Source: Allorhizobium ampelinum S4 (GTDB taxonomy: Bacteria; Pseudomonadota; Alphaproteobacteria; Rhizobiales; Rhizobiaceae). Taken from it: a stretch of 64,000 nucleotides of DNA. Positions 36,516 through 45,861 of this stretch are shown in pieces. The notes under the pieces are model-generated. The model made no database searches and had not been told where the DNA came from. It saw only the letters and a list, made by a program, of their open reading frames with translations. The stretch lies in the NCBI RefSeq assembly GCF_000016285.1, contig NC_011989.1, positions 2,855,001-2,919,000 on the forward strand, written 5' to 3'. Within the stretch, counting starts at the first letter, position 1; the number at the start of each line of letters is the position of its first letter. The position numbers and the translations under genes are program-made.

Positions 36516-37805
36516 TTAGGAGCCCTTGCCGCCGCACTTGCCGGACTTGACGTTGAAATTGCCGCAGTTCATCGGCAGGCGCCAATCGGCGATCAGGTCC
36601 TTGCTGTCGGGGAGGAAATCCGACCATTCGTCGCCAACCACTTCCGGTGTTTGCGAGACGATGTCGAACTGGCCATTTTCCTGGACTTCGCCAATCAGCA
36701 CCGGCTTGGTGATGTAATGGCTTGGCATCATCGTGGCATAGCCGCCGGTGAGGTTCGGCACGGAAACGCCAACCAGCGCATCGATGACCTTGTCGGGTTC
36801 AGCCGAGCCTGCCTTTTCGACGGCCTTCACCCACATGTTGAAGCCGATATAGGCGGCTTCCATCGGGTCGTTGGTGACGCGCTTGTCGTTCTTGGTGAAG
36901 GCATGCCAGGTCTTGATGAACTCTGCATTCACAGGGGTATCGACGGACTGGAAGTAGTTCCAGGCGGCGAGATGGCCAACCAGCGGCTTGGTGTCGATAC
37001 CAGCCAGCTCTTCTTCACCGACCGAGAAGGCCATGACCGGAATGTCTTCAGCCTTGACGCCCTGGTTGCCGAGTTCCTTGTAGAAAGGCACGTTGGCATC
37101 GCCATTGACGGTGGAGATAACAGCGGCCTTCTTGCCCGCCGAGCCGAATTTCTTAATGGCGGCGACTTCGGTCTGCCAGTCGGAGAAGCCGAACGGCGTG
37201 TAGTTGACCAGGATGTCTTCCTTCTTCACGCCCTTGGACAGAAGATAGGCTTCGAGAATCTTGTTGGTCGTGCGCGGATAGACATAGTCGGTGCCTTCGA
37301 GCACCCAGCGCTGCACGCCTTCGTTCTCCATCAGGTAATCGACGGCGGGAATGGCCTGCTGGTTGGGAGCGGCACCGGTGTAGAAGACGTTGCGTTCGCT
37401 TTCTTCACCCTCGAACTGCACGGGGTAGAACAGCACCGAATCCAGTTCCTTGAAGACGGGCAGAACCGACTTGCGCGACACCGAGGTCCAGCAACCGAAC
37501 ACGGCGGCAACCTTGTCCTTGGAAATCAGCTCGCGGGCCTTTTCGGCAAACAGCGGCCAGTTGGAGGCCGGATCGACCACGACGGGCTCCAGCTTCTTGC
37601 CGAGAACGCCACCCTTCTTGTTCTGCTCGTCGATGAGCATCAACATGGCGTCCTTCAGCGTCGTTTCCGAAATCGCCATCGTGCCGGAGAGAGAATGCAG
37701 AATGCCGACCTTGATCGTATCTTCAGCGGCAAACGCACCGTGGAAGGCGGTGGTGGACAGCATGGCGCCGACAAGTGCGCTCGCCAGTTTGGACTTGAAG
37801 TTCAT
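36516..37805 (-). CDS. urtA: Urea ABC transporter substrate-binding protein UrtA
   Basis: Periplasmic urea/short amide receptor of 429 residues with a signal peptide (cleavage about AFA|AE). The mature start DTIKVGILHSLSGTMAISET is typical of UrtA (Peripla_BP_5 group); VFGCWTSVSRKSVLPV (about 115-130) lies in the ligand cleft. First gene of urtABCDE. The promoter region carries a perfect 16-bp palindrome at 37872-37887, about 67 bp before the start codon. Confidence 0.95.
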   Translation of the reverse strand: MNFKSKLASALVGAMLSTTAFHGAFAAEDTIKVGILHSLSGTMAISETTLKDAMLMLIDEQNKKGGVLGKKLEPVVVDPASNWPLFAEKARELISKDKVAAVFGCWTSVSRKSVLPVFKELDSVLFYPVQFEGEESERNVFYTGAAPNQQAIPAVDYLMENEGVQRWVLEGTDYVYPRTTNKILEAYLLSKGVKKEDILVNYTPFGFSDWQTEVAAIKKFGSAGKKAAVISTVNGDANVPFYKELGNQGVKAEDIPVMAFSVGEEELAGIDTKPLVGHLAAWNYFQSVDTPVNAEFIKTWHAFTKNDKRVTNDPMEAAYIGFNMWVKAVEKAGSAEPDKVIDALVGVSVPNLTGGYATMMPSHYITKPVLIGEVQENGQFDIVSQTPEVVGDEWSDFLPDSKDLIADWRLPMNCGNFNVKSGKCGGKGS

Positions 37806-37871
37806 TTCAGGTTCCCCTCTTTTTGAATTCTGGAGTGAGGGGACTATCGGCTGCTGCGCTGCAAAATCGTA

Positions 37872-37887
37872 TACGTCAATTGACGTA
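37872..37887. promoter_or_regulatory. Perfect 16-bp palindrome upstream of urtA
   Basis: TACGTCAATTGACGTA is fully self-complementary and sits between the divergent urtA and bphO genes, its centre about 74 bases before the urtA ATG. A -10-like GATAGT lies at 37848-37843 on the minus strand, placing the palindrome around the -35/-40 region. Dyads of this kind suit dimeric LuxR/NarL-type regulators. The binding protein is unknown. Confidence 0.55.
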
Positions 37888-38085
37888 GGTCACGGGGCAA
37901 AGCCACGATCTCCCTACAAAATAGGGGATTGTCCGCCTAAAACTGCGGACATAGGTTTATTATACTTGATTTTCATCAAACACGAACCCTAATACCTGAC
38001 AAGGATCTCATGGAGAGCATCCTCATAGACCGCTCATATAGCTGATGTAGAATGGAGCGGCGGCAATCTGTTTCGAAAGTCATCC

Positions 38086-38667
38086 ATGCCTTTTTCACCC
38101 CGGCGACGGCTTCTGAAGGAAGCGACCGCCGATGCTCATGCCGAACTCGATGCAGTGATCGGCGATTTTTCCTCTCCTGCCGCCTACCGCGCTTATTTGC
38201 TCGGAATGGCCCGTTTTCGGCTGCCATTGGAAGAGATGATTGCCCAACAGGCCCAGCGGGCATCCTTCACCACTTGGCCCGGGACTTGGCGGCCAGTGAT
38301 GATCGGCAATGGCCTGCGGGCCGATCTGAAGACACTTGAGCTGGAGGACGAGCGCTGGCAGGCATCGGTTCCCCAGCCACAAAAGACCGAAGACTGGCTA
38401 GGCCTATTCTATGTGCTGGAAGGCTCCGCGCTTGGCGCAAAGCTTCTGGCAAAACGGGCCGCCCTGCTTGGTTACAGTCCCACCCATGGCGGGGCGCATC
38501 TTTTTGCCCAGGCCGGGAACTTTTCGAGCTGGCCCACGTTTTTACATCTTATGGAGGAACTGCGGGATCTCGATGAAGGGAAGCTCGTGGCCTTTGCCAA
38601 TGCAACCTTTGCTTATGCCTACGCTGCCTTCGAAAGCCCCATGCATGCCTGCTACGCAGACCGTTGA
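38086..38667 (+). CDS. bphO: Heme oxygenase BphO
   Basis: Bacterial heme oxygenase of 193 residues. It opens heme to biliverdin IXalpha, the chromophore of the bacteriophytochrome encoded next to it. The proximal histidine region ADAHAELD (about 15-22) and the distal helix GLFYVLEGSALGAKLL (about 107-122) are visible. The last 23 bases overlap the start of bphP, so the two are translationally linked. ATG 38086 is the only sensible start. Confidence 0.9.
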   Translation: MPFSPRRRLLKEATADAHAELDAVIGDFSSPAAYRAYLLGMARFRLPLEEMIAQQAQRASFTTWPGTWRPVMIGNGLRADLKTLELEDERWQASVPQPQKTEDWLGLFYVLEGSALGAKLLAKRAALLGYSPTHGGAHLFAQAGNFSSWPTFLHLMEELRDLDEGKLVAFANATFAYAYAAFESPMHACYADR

Positions 38668-41203
38668 TCTCACCAATTGCGACCGCGAACCGATCCACAT
38701 TCCCGGCAGCATTCAGCCGCATGGTTGCTTGCTAGCCTGTGATGCAGAGATGGCCGTTGTTCTGCGCCACTCCGCCAATGCCGGGGAGATGCTCGGCGTC
38801 AAAGGCGCGGTGAATGGTGAACAGGTGCATGTGCTTTTAGGTGACGACGCCACCCATGACCTGCGCAATGCTCTGGCGACGGCACCTGAAGCCTCACGCC
38901 CCGCCCTGCTTCCCAATCTGCGCCTCAGCTGCGGCCAGGTTTTCAACGTGAGTGTCCACCGCCAGCGCGCCACTGTGATCATTGAACTGGAGCCAGCCAA
39001 GGGCGAGCGCGATCCCTTGCAGTTGGCGCGGGAAATGATCGGGCGGATCAAGGACATCGACCATATCGACAAGCTGATCCGCACCTCCGCCAGGCTGGTG
39101 CGAGCCGTGCTCGGCTATGACCGGGTGATGATCTACCGCTTCGACAATGACGGCTCCGGCAAGGTGGTGAGCGAGGCCAAGTCGATGGAGCTGGAAAGCT
39201 TCCTTGGCCAATATTTCCCGGCATCCGACATTCCACAGCAGGCCCGCAAGCTCTATATGCAAAATTCCATCCGGGTGATTTCCGATGCAAGCGGCCACAA
39301 GGTGGCGATCGAGCCGGAACTGGATGCCTCCGGTGAGCCGCTTGACCTGTCCTTTGCACATTTGCGCAGCGTTTCGCCCATTCATCTGGAATATCTGCGC
39401 AATATGGGGGTCGGCGCGTCGATGTCGATCTCCATCCTGTTGAATGGCGAACTTTGGGGCCTGATCGCCTGTCATCATTACCGCGCAAAGACCCTGTCCA
39501 TGGCGCAACGGGTCGCCGCTGAATTGTTTGGCGAGTTTTTCTCCCTGACACTGCTTGCCCTGAAGCAGAAACACAAGCTTGACCTGGCCACTGGCACACG
39601 CCAATCGCTGGACCGCTTTCTGCACCTTGCCTCCCACCACGAAAATCTTGAGGCGCTGTTTGGCGAATGCCTGCCGGAATTCAGCAGCCTCGTGCCCTGC
39701 GATGGTGCGGGCCTTTGGATGAACGGAACCTGGACGGCCATTGGCACCTGTCCGCCGCCTGCCGAAATCGAACCGCTGATACGCTTCGTCAACAGCGTTG
39801 CCGATGGACAGACCTGGGCCAGTCACGCCTTGTCCCAATTTCTGCCCAGAGCCGAAAGCTATTATGAGACGGTGTCCGGCGCTATGGTCGTGCCGCTCTC
39901 GGAAATTCCCCGCGATTACCTGTTGTTTTTCCGCAAGGAACGGCTGCAAACCCTCAATTGGGCTGGCAATCCCGATAAATCTTATGAGATCGGGCCGCTG
40001 GGCGACCGGCTGACACCCCGCAAGAGCTTCGCCATCTGGAAGGAAGCCGTCACAAAGCAATCGGACCATTGGAGCGAAAACGACAGGGAGGTCGCGGAAG
40101 CCATTCGCGCCGTCACCGTCAAGGTGGTGCTGCGCCACAACGAGTTGATGCAGGAAGAGCGCAACAAGGCCGACATCCGTCAACGCGTGCTGAATGAGGA
40201 ATTGAACCACCGGGTCAAGAATATTCTGGCGGTGATCAAGTCGCTGATCGGCGTTCCGACGCGGCCGGAACACCAGTTGAGAGACTATGTCACCTCGCTG
40301 AAGGGCCGCGTCCACGCCCTGTCCCATGCCCATGACCAGGTGATCCGCGGCAGCGGCAGCGGCCAGCTGAGCGAACTGCTACAGGCCGAGCTTGGTCCTT
40401 ACCGCACTGAGGGTACCGCCATCGCGCTTGGTGGCCCGATGGTCGTGCTCGACAGCCGCGCCTATGCCGTCACGGCCCTGGTTATCCACGAGCTTGCGAC
40501 CAATGCGGCGAAATACGGAGCACTCTCGCGCACCGGAGGCAAGCTCGACTTGACTTGGCGCTGGACGGGAGAGGGAGATTGTGAAATTCTGTGGACGGAA
40601 AGCGGCGGGCCAACGGTGACCGCGCCGACACGCCGGGGCTTTGGCTCCGCCTTGATAGACCGTAGCATTCCCTATGATCTCGGTGGTAAGAGCACCGTGA
40701 ATTATAACCCACACGGCCTGAATGCGTATCTTTTGCTTCCTGCCCGTTTCCTGTCCGGTTCTGGACACGAGCCGGAAACCACACACGCCCCGCCCCCGGA
40801 GACAGAGACCAGATCCATGGCCAATATCGACAAAACCCTGCCGATCCTGCTGGTTGAAGACCAGATGCTGATTGCGATGGATGCCGAAATGATGCTGGGC
40901 GATGCCGGCTTTACCACTGTCATGACAGCAGGCTCCGTGCCGGAAGCCCTGGCGCAAATCAAGGTAACAGTTCCTGCCGTGGCCGTGCTCGACATCAACC
41001 TTGGCAATCATACCTCCGTACCGGTGGCCCAGGAACTGCACCAGCGAGGCATTCCCTTTCTATTTGCCACCGGCTATGCCGAGCGGTCGATCATTCCGGA
41101 AGCCTTCGGCGACGTCACGATCATCAACAAGCCTTATGATGGAGAGGCGCTGGCCGATGCGGTGCTGAGCCTGTTGCGCCAACCGGACGCCACCACCAGC
41201 TAA
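38645..41203 (+). CDS. bphP: Bacteriophytochrome, HWE histidine kinase with C-terminal receiver
   Basis: Red/far-red photoreceptor of 852 residues. Order: N-terminal PAS with the biliverdin-attaching cysteine in DLTNCDREPIHIPG (about 8-21), GAF (about 140-310, PASDIPQQAR motif), PHY (about 320-500), HWE-type kinase (H-box ELNHRVKN about 520, N-box HELATNAAKYGAL about 618, WTESGG about 655), then a receiver domain (about 725-845, LLVEDQ and phospho-acceptor LDINLG). ATG 38645 lies inside bphO; the frame to 38411 reads bphO out of frame. The kinase-REC layout is like Agrobacterium Agp2. Output partner unknown. Confidence 0.93.
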   Translation: MPATQTVDLTNCDREPIHIPGSIQPHGCLLACDAEMAVVLRHSANAGEMLGVKGAVNGEQVHVLLGDDATHDLRNALATAPEASRPALLPNLRLSCGQVFNVSVHRQRATVIIELEPAKGERDPLQLAREMIGRIKDIDHIDKLIRTSARLVRAVLGYDRVMIYRFDNDGSGKVVSEAKSMELESFLGQYFPASDIPQQARKLYMQNSIRVISDASGHKVAIEPELDASGEPLDLSFAHLRSVSPIHLEYLRNMGVGASMSISILLNGELWGLIACHHYRAKTLSMAQRVAAELFGEFFSLTLLALKQKHKLDLATGTRQSLDRFLHLASHHENLEALFGECLPEFSSLVPCDGAGLWMNGTWTAIGTCPPPAEIEPLIRFVNSVADGQTWASHALSQFLPRAESYYETVSGAMVVPLSEIPRDYLLFFRKERLQTLNWAGNPDKSYEIGPLGDRLTPRKSFAIWKEAVTKQSDHWSENDREVAEAIRAVTVKVVLRHNELMQEERNKADIRQRVLNEELNHRVKNILAVIKSLIGVPTRPEHQLRDYVTSLKGRVHALSHAHDQVIRGSGSGQLSELLQAELGPYRTEGTAIALGGPMVVLDSRAYAVTALVIHELATNAAKYGALSRTGGKLDLTWRWTGEGDCEILWTESGGPTVTAPTRRGFGSALIDRSIPYDLGGKSTVNYNPHGLNAYLLLPARFLSGSGHEPETTHAPPPETETRSMANIDKTLPILLVEDQMLIAMDAEMMLGDAGFTTVMTAGSVPEALAQIKVTVPAVAVLDINLGNHTSVPVAQELHQRGIPFLFATGYAERSIIPEAFGDVTIINKPYDGEALADAVLSLLRQPDATTS

Positions 41204-41215
41204 CATAGAGAGAAG

Positions 41216-41256
41216 CGAAAGCCTGTCTGGTTCAATCAGAACCTGACAGGCTTTCG
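41216..41256 (+). terminator. Terminator after bphP
   Basis: CGAAAGCCTGTC pairs with GACAGGCTTTCG, continuing with GGTTC/GAACC after one mismatch, giving a 17-bp near-perfect stem 12 bp after the stop codon. It could also serve the convergent hydroxylase gene on the other strand. Confidence 0.8.
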
Positions 41257-41296
41257 CGGATATCCCGGACTATCGTGCGTATCGAAACGATGCCTG

Positions 41297-42127
41297 TCAG
41301 CCAGCCGTGCTGTTGCGCAGCTTTTCCGCTTCGGCGTAGAATTTCTTTTCCCACTCATTGTGGTTGTCCAGCCCCTCGCGGATGAAAGGCGTGAAGATCG
41401 CCATGTTCATCAGCGCCCAATTGACCAGTCGGGCCGGGAATTTCAGCGGTTTGGCGAAATCGACGAACAGCACGACGCGCGTCTTGTCGGTGTGGTTCCA
41501 GGCTTCATGCTCATAGGCATCGTCGAAAATCAACACCTTGCCCTCTTCCCAATGGCAGATCTGGTCCTTGACGCGGATGGCGATCTGGTCGCGCGGTTCC
41601 GGCACGATCATCCCCAAATGCAGGCGCAGCACGCCGTTATAGGGACCGCGATGGGCGGGCAGATGCTTGCCGGGTTCGAAAATCGAAAACATCACGGTGG
41701 TCAGGCCGGGAATGGCCTGCATGGCCTTCCAGGTTTCCGGGCAGGCCTTGATATTGGCCTCGGACTTCACGCCGAAACCAAGCAGGAAGAAGGTCTTCCA
41801 GCGATTGTCCGTGGAAATCGTCTTCACATCGGTGGAAATGTCCTGAAAGCTCGGCAGTTCACTCTGGCGCAGCAGGATCTGGTCCAGCTCGGCGCGAATG
41901 GCCGGATAGGCCTTTTCCACCTCTGCCACCCAGGGAAAGGTGGCATTGTCATAGACCGGCGGATTGCCAAGCTTGGCATATTTGAAATTCAGCTTTTCCG
42001 CCCAGGCGACGATACCCATAAAAAACCTGGTAATGCGGCTTGGCCGGTCCATAGGCTGAATGCCTGATGTGCCGAAGGTCTGTTTATTGTCCACACCGGT
42101 CGAAGGCTGAGAGGCTGGCATATCCAT
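41297..42127 (-). CDS. Aspartyl/asparaginyl beta-hydroxylase family protein (LpxO-like)
   Basis: Fe(II)/2-oxoglutarate dioxygenase of 276 residues. The metal and 2-OG site is visible: HLPAHRGPYNGVLRLHLG (about 163-180) and IFDDAYEHEAWN (about 209-220), with an arginine after it (TRVVLFVDF). N- and C-terminal hydrophobic patches suggest membrane association as in LpxO, which adds a 2-hydroxyl to lipid A acyl chains. ATG 42127 is chosen; ATG 42121 is an alternative. It stands alone, convergent with bphP. Peptide hydroxylation is the other possibility. Confidence 0.82.
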   Translation of the reverse strand: MDMPASQPSTGVDNKQTFGTSGIQPMDRPSRITRFFMGIVAWAEKLNFKYAKLGNPPVYDNATFPWVAEVEKAYPAIRAELDQILLRQSELPSFQDISTDVKTISTDNRWKTFFLLGFGVKSEANIKACPETWKAMQAIPGLTTVMFSIFEPGKHLPAHRGPYNGVLRLHLGMIVPEPRDQIAIRVKDQICHWEEGKVLIFDDAYEHEAWNHTDKTRVVLFVDFAKPLKFPARLVNWALMNMAIFTPFIREGLDNHNEWEKKFYAEAEKLRNSTAG

Positions 42128-42424
42128 CGGTATCACTTTCTGATGCAACAATTGCGTATCGCGGTGCCGATCACACCGGCGCAGACGTTGAAAAACCCAA
42201 ACGCCCGAAAAATGGAAAAATAGAGGCAAACCGGATTTCGTCCAGCCGCCACACCCCTGTCACCCCGCATCTTCTCGCAGCACTGTCACAATTCCAGTTT
42301 CCTGCGCAATGGAAAAACAGCAGGAAGCGGCGCGAACATCACCAAGCGCCCTTGCAAAACCCCCGGCTTGCCGTGACAGTATCCATCCATCCTGTTTCCC
42401 ATCAGAAAGCGCCAGAATACCGGC

Positions 42425-45400
42425 ATGGCCGCACGCCAACGCATCATTCCCGTCCGACGCCAATATAACCGCTGGGTGGCCGACCAGACGCTGGAAGATT
42501 ATGCGCTGCGCTTTACCGCCAAAAGTGCGCGCCGGTTCTCCTCCAGCCGGATTTCCCAGACTGCCATCGGGGCGATCTCCTTTCTGGCGCTGGAGGCGAT
42601 TGGCGGCACGATCACGCTGTCCTATGGCACCACCAATGCGTTTTTCGCCATTCTGGTCGCTGCCGTCCTGATGCTGCTGGTTGGCCTGCCGATCAGCCGT
42701 TATGCGATCCGCGAAGGCGTCGATATCGATCTTCTGACAAGAGGTGCTGGCTTCGGCTATATCGGCTCAACGCTGACCTCGCTGATCTATGCCAGCTTCA
42801 CCTTCATGCTGTTTGCCATCGAAGCCTCGATCATGACCGGGGCCTTGGCGCTGGCCTTCGGCATTCCACCCTCGATCGGCTACATTATTTCAGCGGTGGT
42901 GGTCATTCCGCTGGTCACTTACGGCATCCAGCTGATCTCGAAATTCCAGCTTCTCACCCAGCCGATCTGGATCGTGCTGAATATCGCGCCCTTCGTGTTC
43001 ATCGCCTTTCAGGACTGGGAAAAATTCGACCTTTGGCGGGCCTTTGCCGGCATTCACCAATCCAATGCCGGAACGCAGAGCGTAGCGCCGTTTCGTCTCG
43101 CCGATTTTGGTGCCGCCTCCGCCGTCATCCTGGCGTTGATGCCACAGATTGGCGAACAGGTGGATTTCCTGCGCTTCCTGCCGCCGGAGGGCGGGCGCAA
43201 GCTTCACCACCGTTTCATGGTGTTTCTGGCCGGTGCCGGCTGGGTGGTGCTGGGCGTGCCAAAGCTGCTGGCTGGTTCCTTCCTCGCCGTGCTGACACTC
43301 TCGACCGGCGTTAGTCTGAGCGAGGCCGCCGATCCCGCCCATATGTATCTGGCCGCCTTTGGCTATATCCTGCCCAATCAGACGCTGGCCATGCTGCTGA
43401 TGGTCGCCTTCGTGGTGGTGTCGCAGTTGAAGATCAACGTGATGAATGCCTATGCAGGGTCGCTCGCCTGGTCGAATTTCTTCTCCCGCCTCACCCATAG
43501 CCATCCAGGCCGGGTGGTCTGGCTGGTGTTCAATGTCGGCATCGCGCTGCTGTTGATGGAGCTTGGCATCTACCGGCTGCTGGAAGCGACGCTCGGGATC
43601 TTCTCGATCATCGCCATGGCCTGGCTCTGCACCATTTCCGCCGATCTGTTCATCAACAAGCGGTTGGGCCTTGCGCCTGAGGGTATCGAGTTCAAACGCG
43701 CCCATCTCTATGACATCAACCCGGTCGGTTGCGGCACGCTGCTGATTTCGGCCAGCCTGGCGCTGGCGGCGCATTTCGGCCTGTTCGGGCCGTTGATGGC
43801 CTCGCTCTCCACCTTCGTGACGCTGGTCGCCTTCCTGATTTCGCCGCTGATCGCCTGGGGGACCAAGGGCAAATTCTATCTGGCCCGCAAGCCGCGCCAT
43901 GCCTGGAAAAACCTTGGCCATATCACCTGTTCGATCTGCGAACATCCGTTCGAGCCTGAAGATATGGCATGGTGCCCGGCCTATGCCGCGCCGATCTGTT
44001 CGCTGTGCTGCTCGCTGGATAGCCGCTGCCATGACATGTGCAAACCGAAGGCCCGGCTGAACACCCAGGTCGGCACCGTCGCCCGCACTGTGCTGCCCAG
44101 CACTGTGATCGAAAAGCTGACGACCCGGCTTGGCCGCTATGCGATGACCAGCATCGGGGCGATTTCGCTGGTGGGCGCGATCTTGGCGTTGATTGCTCAT
44201 CAGGTCTCCGCCGCCTCACCAGAAACCGAACTGGTGGTCAATGCGACGGTGTTGATCGTGTTCTTCGTGTTTTCGGTGATTGCCGGCATCGCCACCTGGT
44301 TCTACGTGCTGGCCCATGACAGCCGATTGGTGGCGGAAGAAGAATCCTACCGCCAGAACAGTCTGCTATTGAAGGAAATCGCCGCGCACCGCAAAACCGA
44401 CGCCGCGCTTCAGACCGCCAAGGAAACGGCAGAAGCCGCCAACCGTGCCAAGAGCCGCTATGTGGTGGGCCTCAGCCATGAATTGCGCACCCCGCTCAAC
44501 GCTGTGATGGGCTATGCGCAATTGTTGGAGCAGGACGACACCATTCCGGCTCCGCGCCAATCCGCCATCCGGGTGATCCGCCGCTCCGCCGACCATCTTT
44601 CCGGGCTGATCGACGGGCTGCTGGACATTTCCAAGATCGAGGCCGGTCGGCTACAAGTGTTTTCCGCCGAGCTGAATATTCATGATTTCCTCGACCAGAT
44701 TATTGACATGCTGCGCCCGCAGGCCGAGGCCAAGGGTCTGACCTTTACCCACACCCGCGCCAAAAACCTGCCGCAATATGTGCGGGCCGACGAGAAACGG
44801 CTGCGCCAGATTCTCGTCAATCTGCTGTCCAACGCCATCAAATTCACCGATGCGGGTACGGTCACGTTCGACATCGCCTATCGCAGCCAGGTTGCCAGCT
44901 TCACCGTCACCGATACCGGGCGCGGCATTGCGCAGAAAGACCTGAGCCGGATCTATGAACCCTTTCAGCGCGGCGAGGCCGACACGATCCGTCCGATGCC
45001 GGGGCTTGGGCTGGGCCTGACCATCACCAAGCTGCTGACCAATACGCTGGGCGGCGAAATCGCCGTGGAGAGCGAAACGGACAAAGGCACGACCTTCCGG
45101 GTGCGGCTGATGCTGTCTTCCGTTGACCGGCCCAGCACAGCACCCAAGGCAGAACGCAAGATCCTTTCCTATGACGGCCCGCGCCGCACCATCGTCGTGG
45201 TCGATGACAACGAGGACCACCGCGAACTGATGCGCGAGGCGCTGGCACCCCTGGATTTCATCGTGCTGACCGCCACCGGCGGGCCAGATTGTCTGGCGCT
45301 GATCGAAGGTGTCAAACCCGACCTGTTCCTGGTCGATATTTCCATGCCCGGCATGAATGGCTGGCAATTGGTCGAACGGCTGCGTGACGCAGGCCAGAGC

Positions 45401-45802
45401 GCGCCGATCCTGATGCTGTCGGCCAATATCGGCGATGGCGCGGTGCGCGAGCCCGGCTCCGGTGGCCATAACGACGCTATCGCGAAGCCCGTGGACGTGA
45501 AAATGCTGCGCGACAAGCTGGCCCGCCACTTGAAACTGCGTTGGCTCTATGCCGAAGACATGGCCCCGCCCGCCCCCGCCTTGGCCGCTGGCACGCCACG
45601 CGATCCCGGCCTTGCCCACCGCGAGGACCTGCGCAAACTGGCCGAAATCGGCTATATCAGGGGCTTGGAAAACAAATTGCAGGAACTGGCCAAGACACCC
45701 GATATGCTGCCCTTCACCGAGGAGTTGCGCCCCTTCGTGCAGGCTTTCGATATGGCCGGACTGATCGCCTGTCTTGATCGCTATCAGGAGGGCGCGGCAT
45801 GA
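42425..45802 (+). CDS. NCS1 transporter-histidine kinase-receiver fusion
   Basis: A 1125-residue hybrid sensor in one uninterrupted frame. Residues about 1-480 are an NCS1 (purine-cytosine permease) transporter module with about twelve helices. A cysteine-rich segment follows (about 500-540, starting CSICEHPFEPEDMAWC, eight cysteines), then two more helices (about 575-645), a coiled coil, HisKA (H-box GLSHELRTPLNAVMGYA, histidine near 685), HATPase (NAIKF, GRGIA and GLGLGLTI) and a receiver domain (about 920-1040, aspartate near 970 in LVDISMPGMNG). By analogy to CbrA (an SLC5-kinase fusion) it may couple nucleobase-like substrate passage to phosphorelay. The response regulator at 46073 is the likely partner. 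Ligand unknown. Confidence 0.9.
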   Translation: MAARQRIIPVRRQYNRWVADQTLEDYALRFTAKSARRFSSSRISQTAIGAISFLALEAIGGTITLSYGTTNAFFAILVAAVLMLLVGLPISRYAIREGVDIDLLTRGAGFGYIGSTLTSLIYASFTFMLFAIEASIMTGALALAFGIPPSIGYIISAVVVIPLVTYGIQLISKFQLLTQPIWIVLNIAPFVFIAFQDWEKFDLWRAFAGIHQSNAGTQSVAPFRLADFGAASAVILALMPQIGEQVDFLRFLPPEGGRKLHHRFMVFLAGAGWVVLGVPKLLAGSFLAVLTLSTGVSLSEAADPAHMYLAAFGYILPNQTLAMLLMVAFVVVSQLKINVMNAYAGSLAWSNFFSRLTHSHPGRVVWLVFNVGIALLLMELGIYRLLEATLGIFSIIAMAWLCTISADLFINKRLGLAPEGIEFKRAHLYDINPVGCGTLLISASLALAAHFGLFGPLMASLSTFVTLVAFLISPLIAWGTKGKFYLARKPRHAWKNLGHITCSICEHPFEPEDMAWCPAYAAPICSLCCSLDSRCHDMCKPKARLNTQVGTVARTVLPSTVIEKLTTRLGRYAMTSIGAISLVGAILALIAHQVSAASPETELVVNATVLIVFFVFSVIAGIATWFYVLAHDSRLVAEEESYRQNSLLLKEIAAHRKTDAALQTAKETAEAANRAKSRYVVGLSHELRTPLNAVMGYAQLLEQDDTIPAPRQSAIRVIRRSADHLSGLIDGLLDISKIEAGRLQVFSAELNIHDFLDQIIDMLRPQAEAKGLTFTHTRAKNLPQYVRADEKRLRQILVNLLSNAIKFTDAGTVTFDIAYRSQVASFTVTDTGRGIAQKDLSRIYEPFQRGEADTIRPMPGLGLGLTITKLLTNTLGGEIAVESETDKGTTFRVRLMLSSVDRPSTAPKAERKILSYDGPRRTIVVVDDNEDHRELMREALAPLDFIVLTATGGPDCLALIEGVKPDLFLVDISMPGMNGWQLVERLRDAGQSAPILMLSANIGDGAVREPGSGGHNDAIAKPVDVKMLRDKLARHLKLRWLYAEDMAPPAPALAAGTPRDPGLAHREDLRKLAEIGYIRGLENKLQELAKTPDMLPFTEELRPFVQAFDMAGLIACLDRYQEGAA

Positions 45803-45861
45803 GCGTGCAGAGGCCATCGCCCAACCGCCAATCCATTGCCGGTCTTGCGCCGAGACTGCCC

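Noticed and set aside
36348..37826. 492-codon plus-strand frame opposite urtA
   Set aside because: Antisense shadow of a clear UrtA gene.
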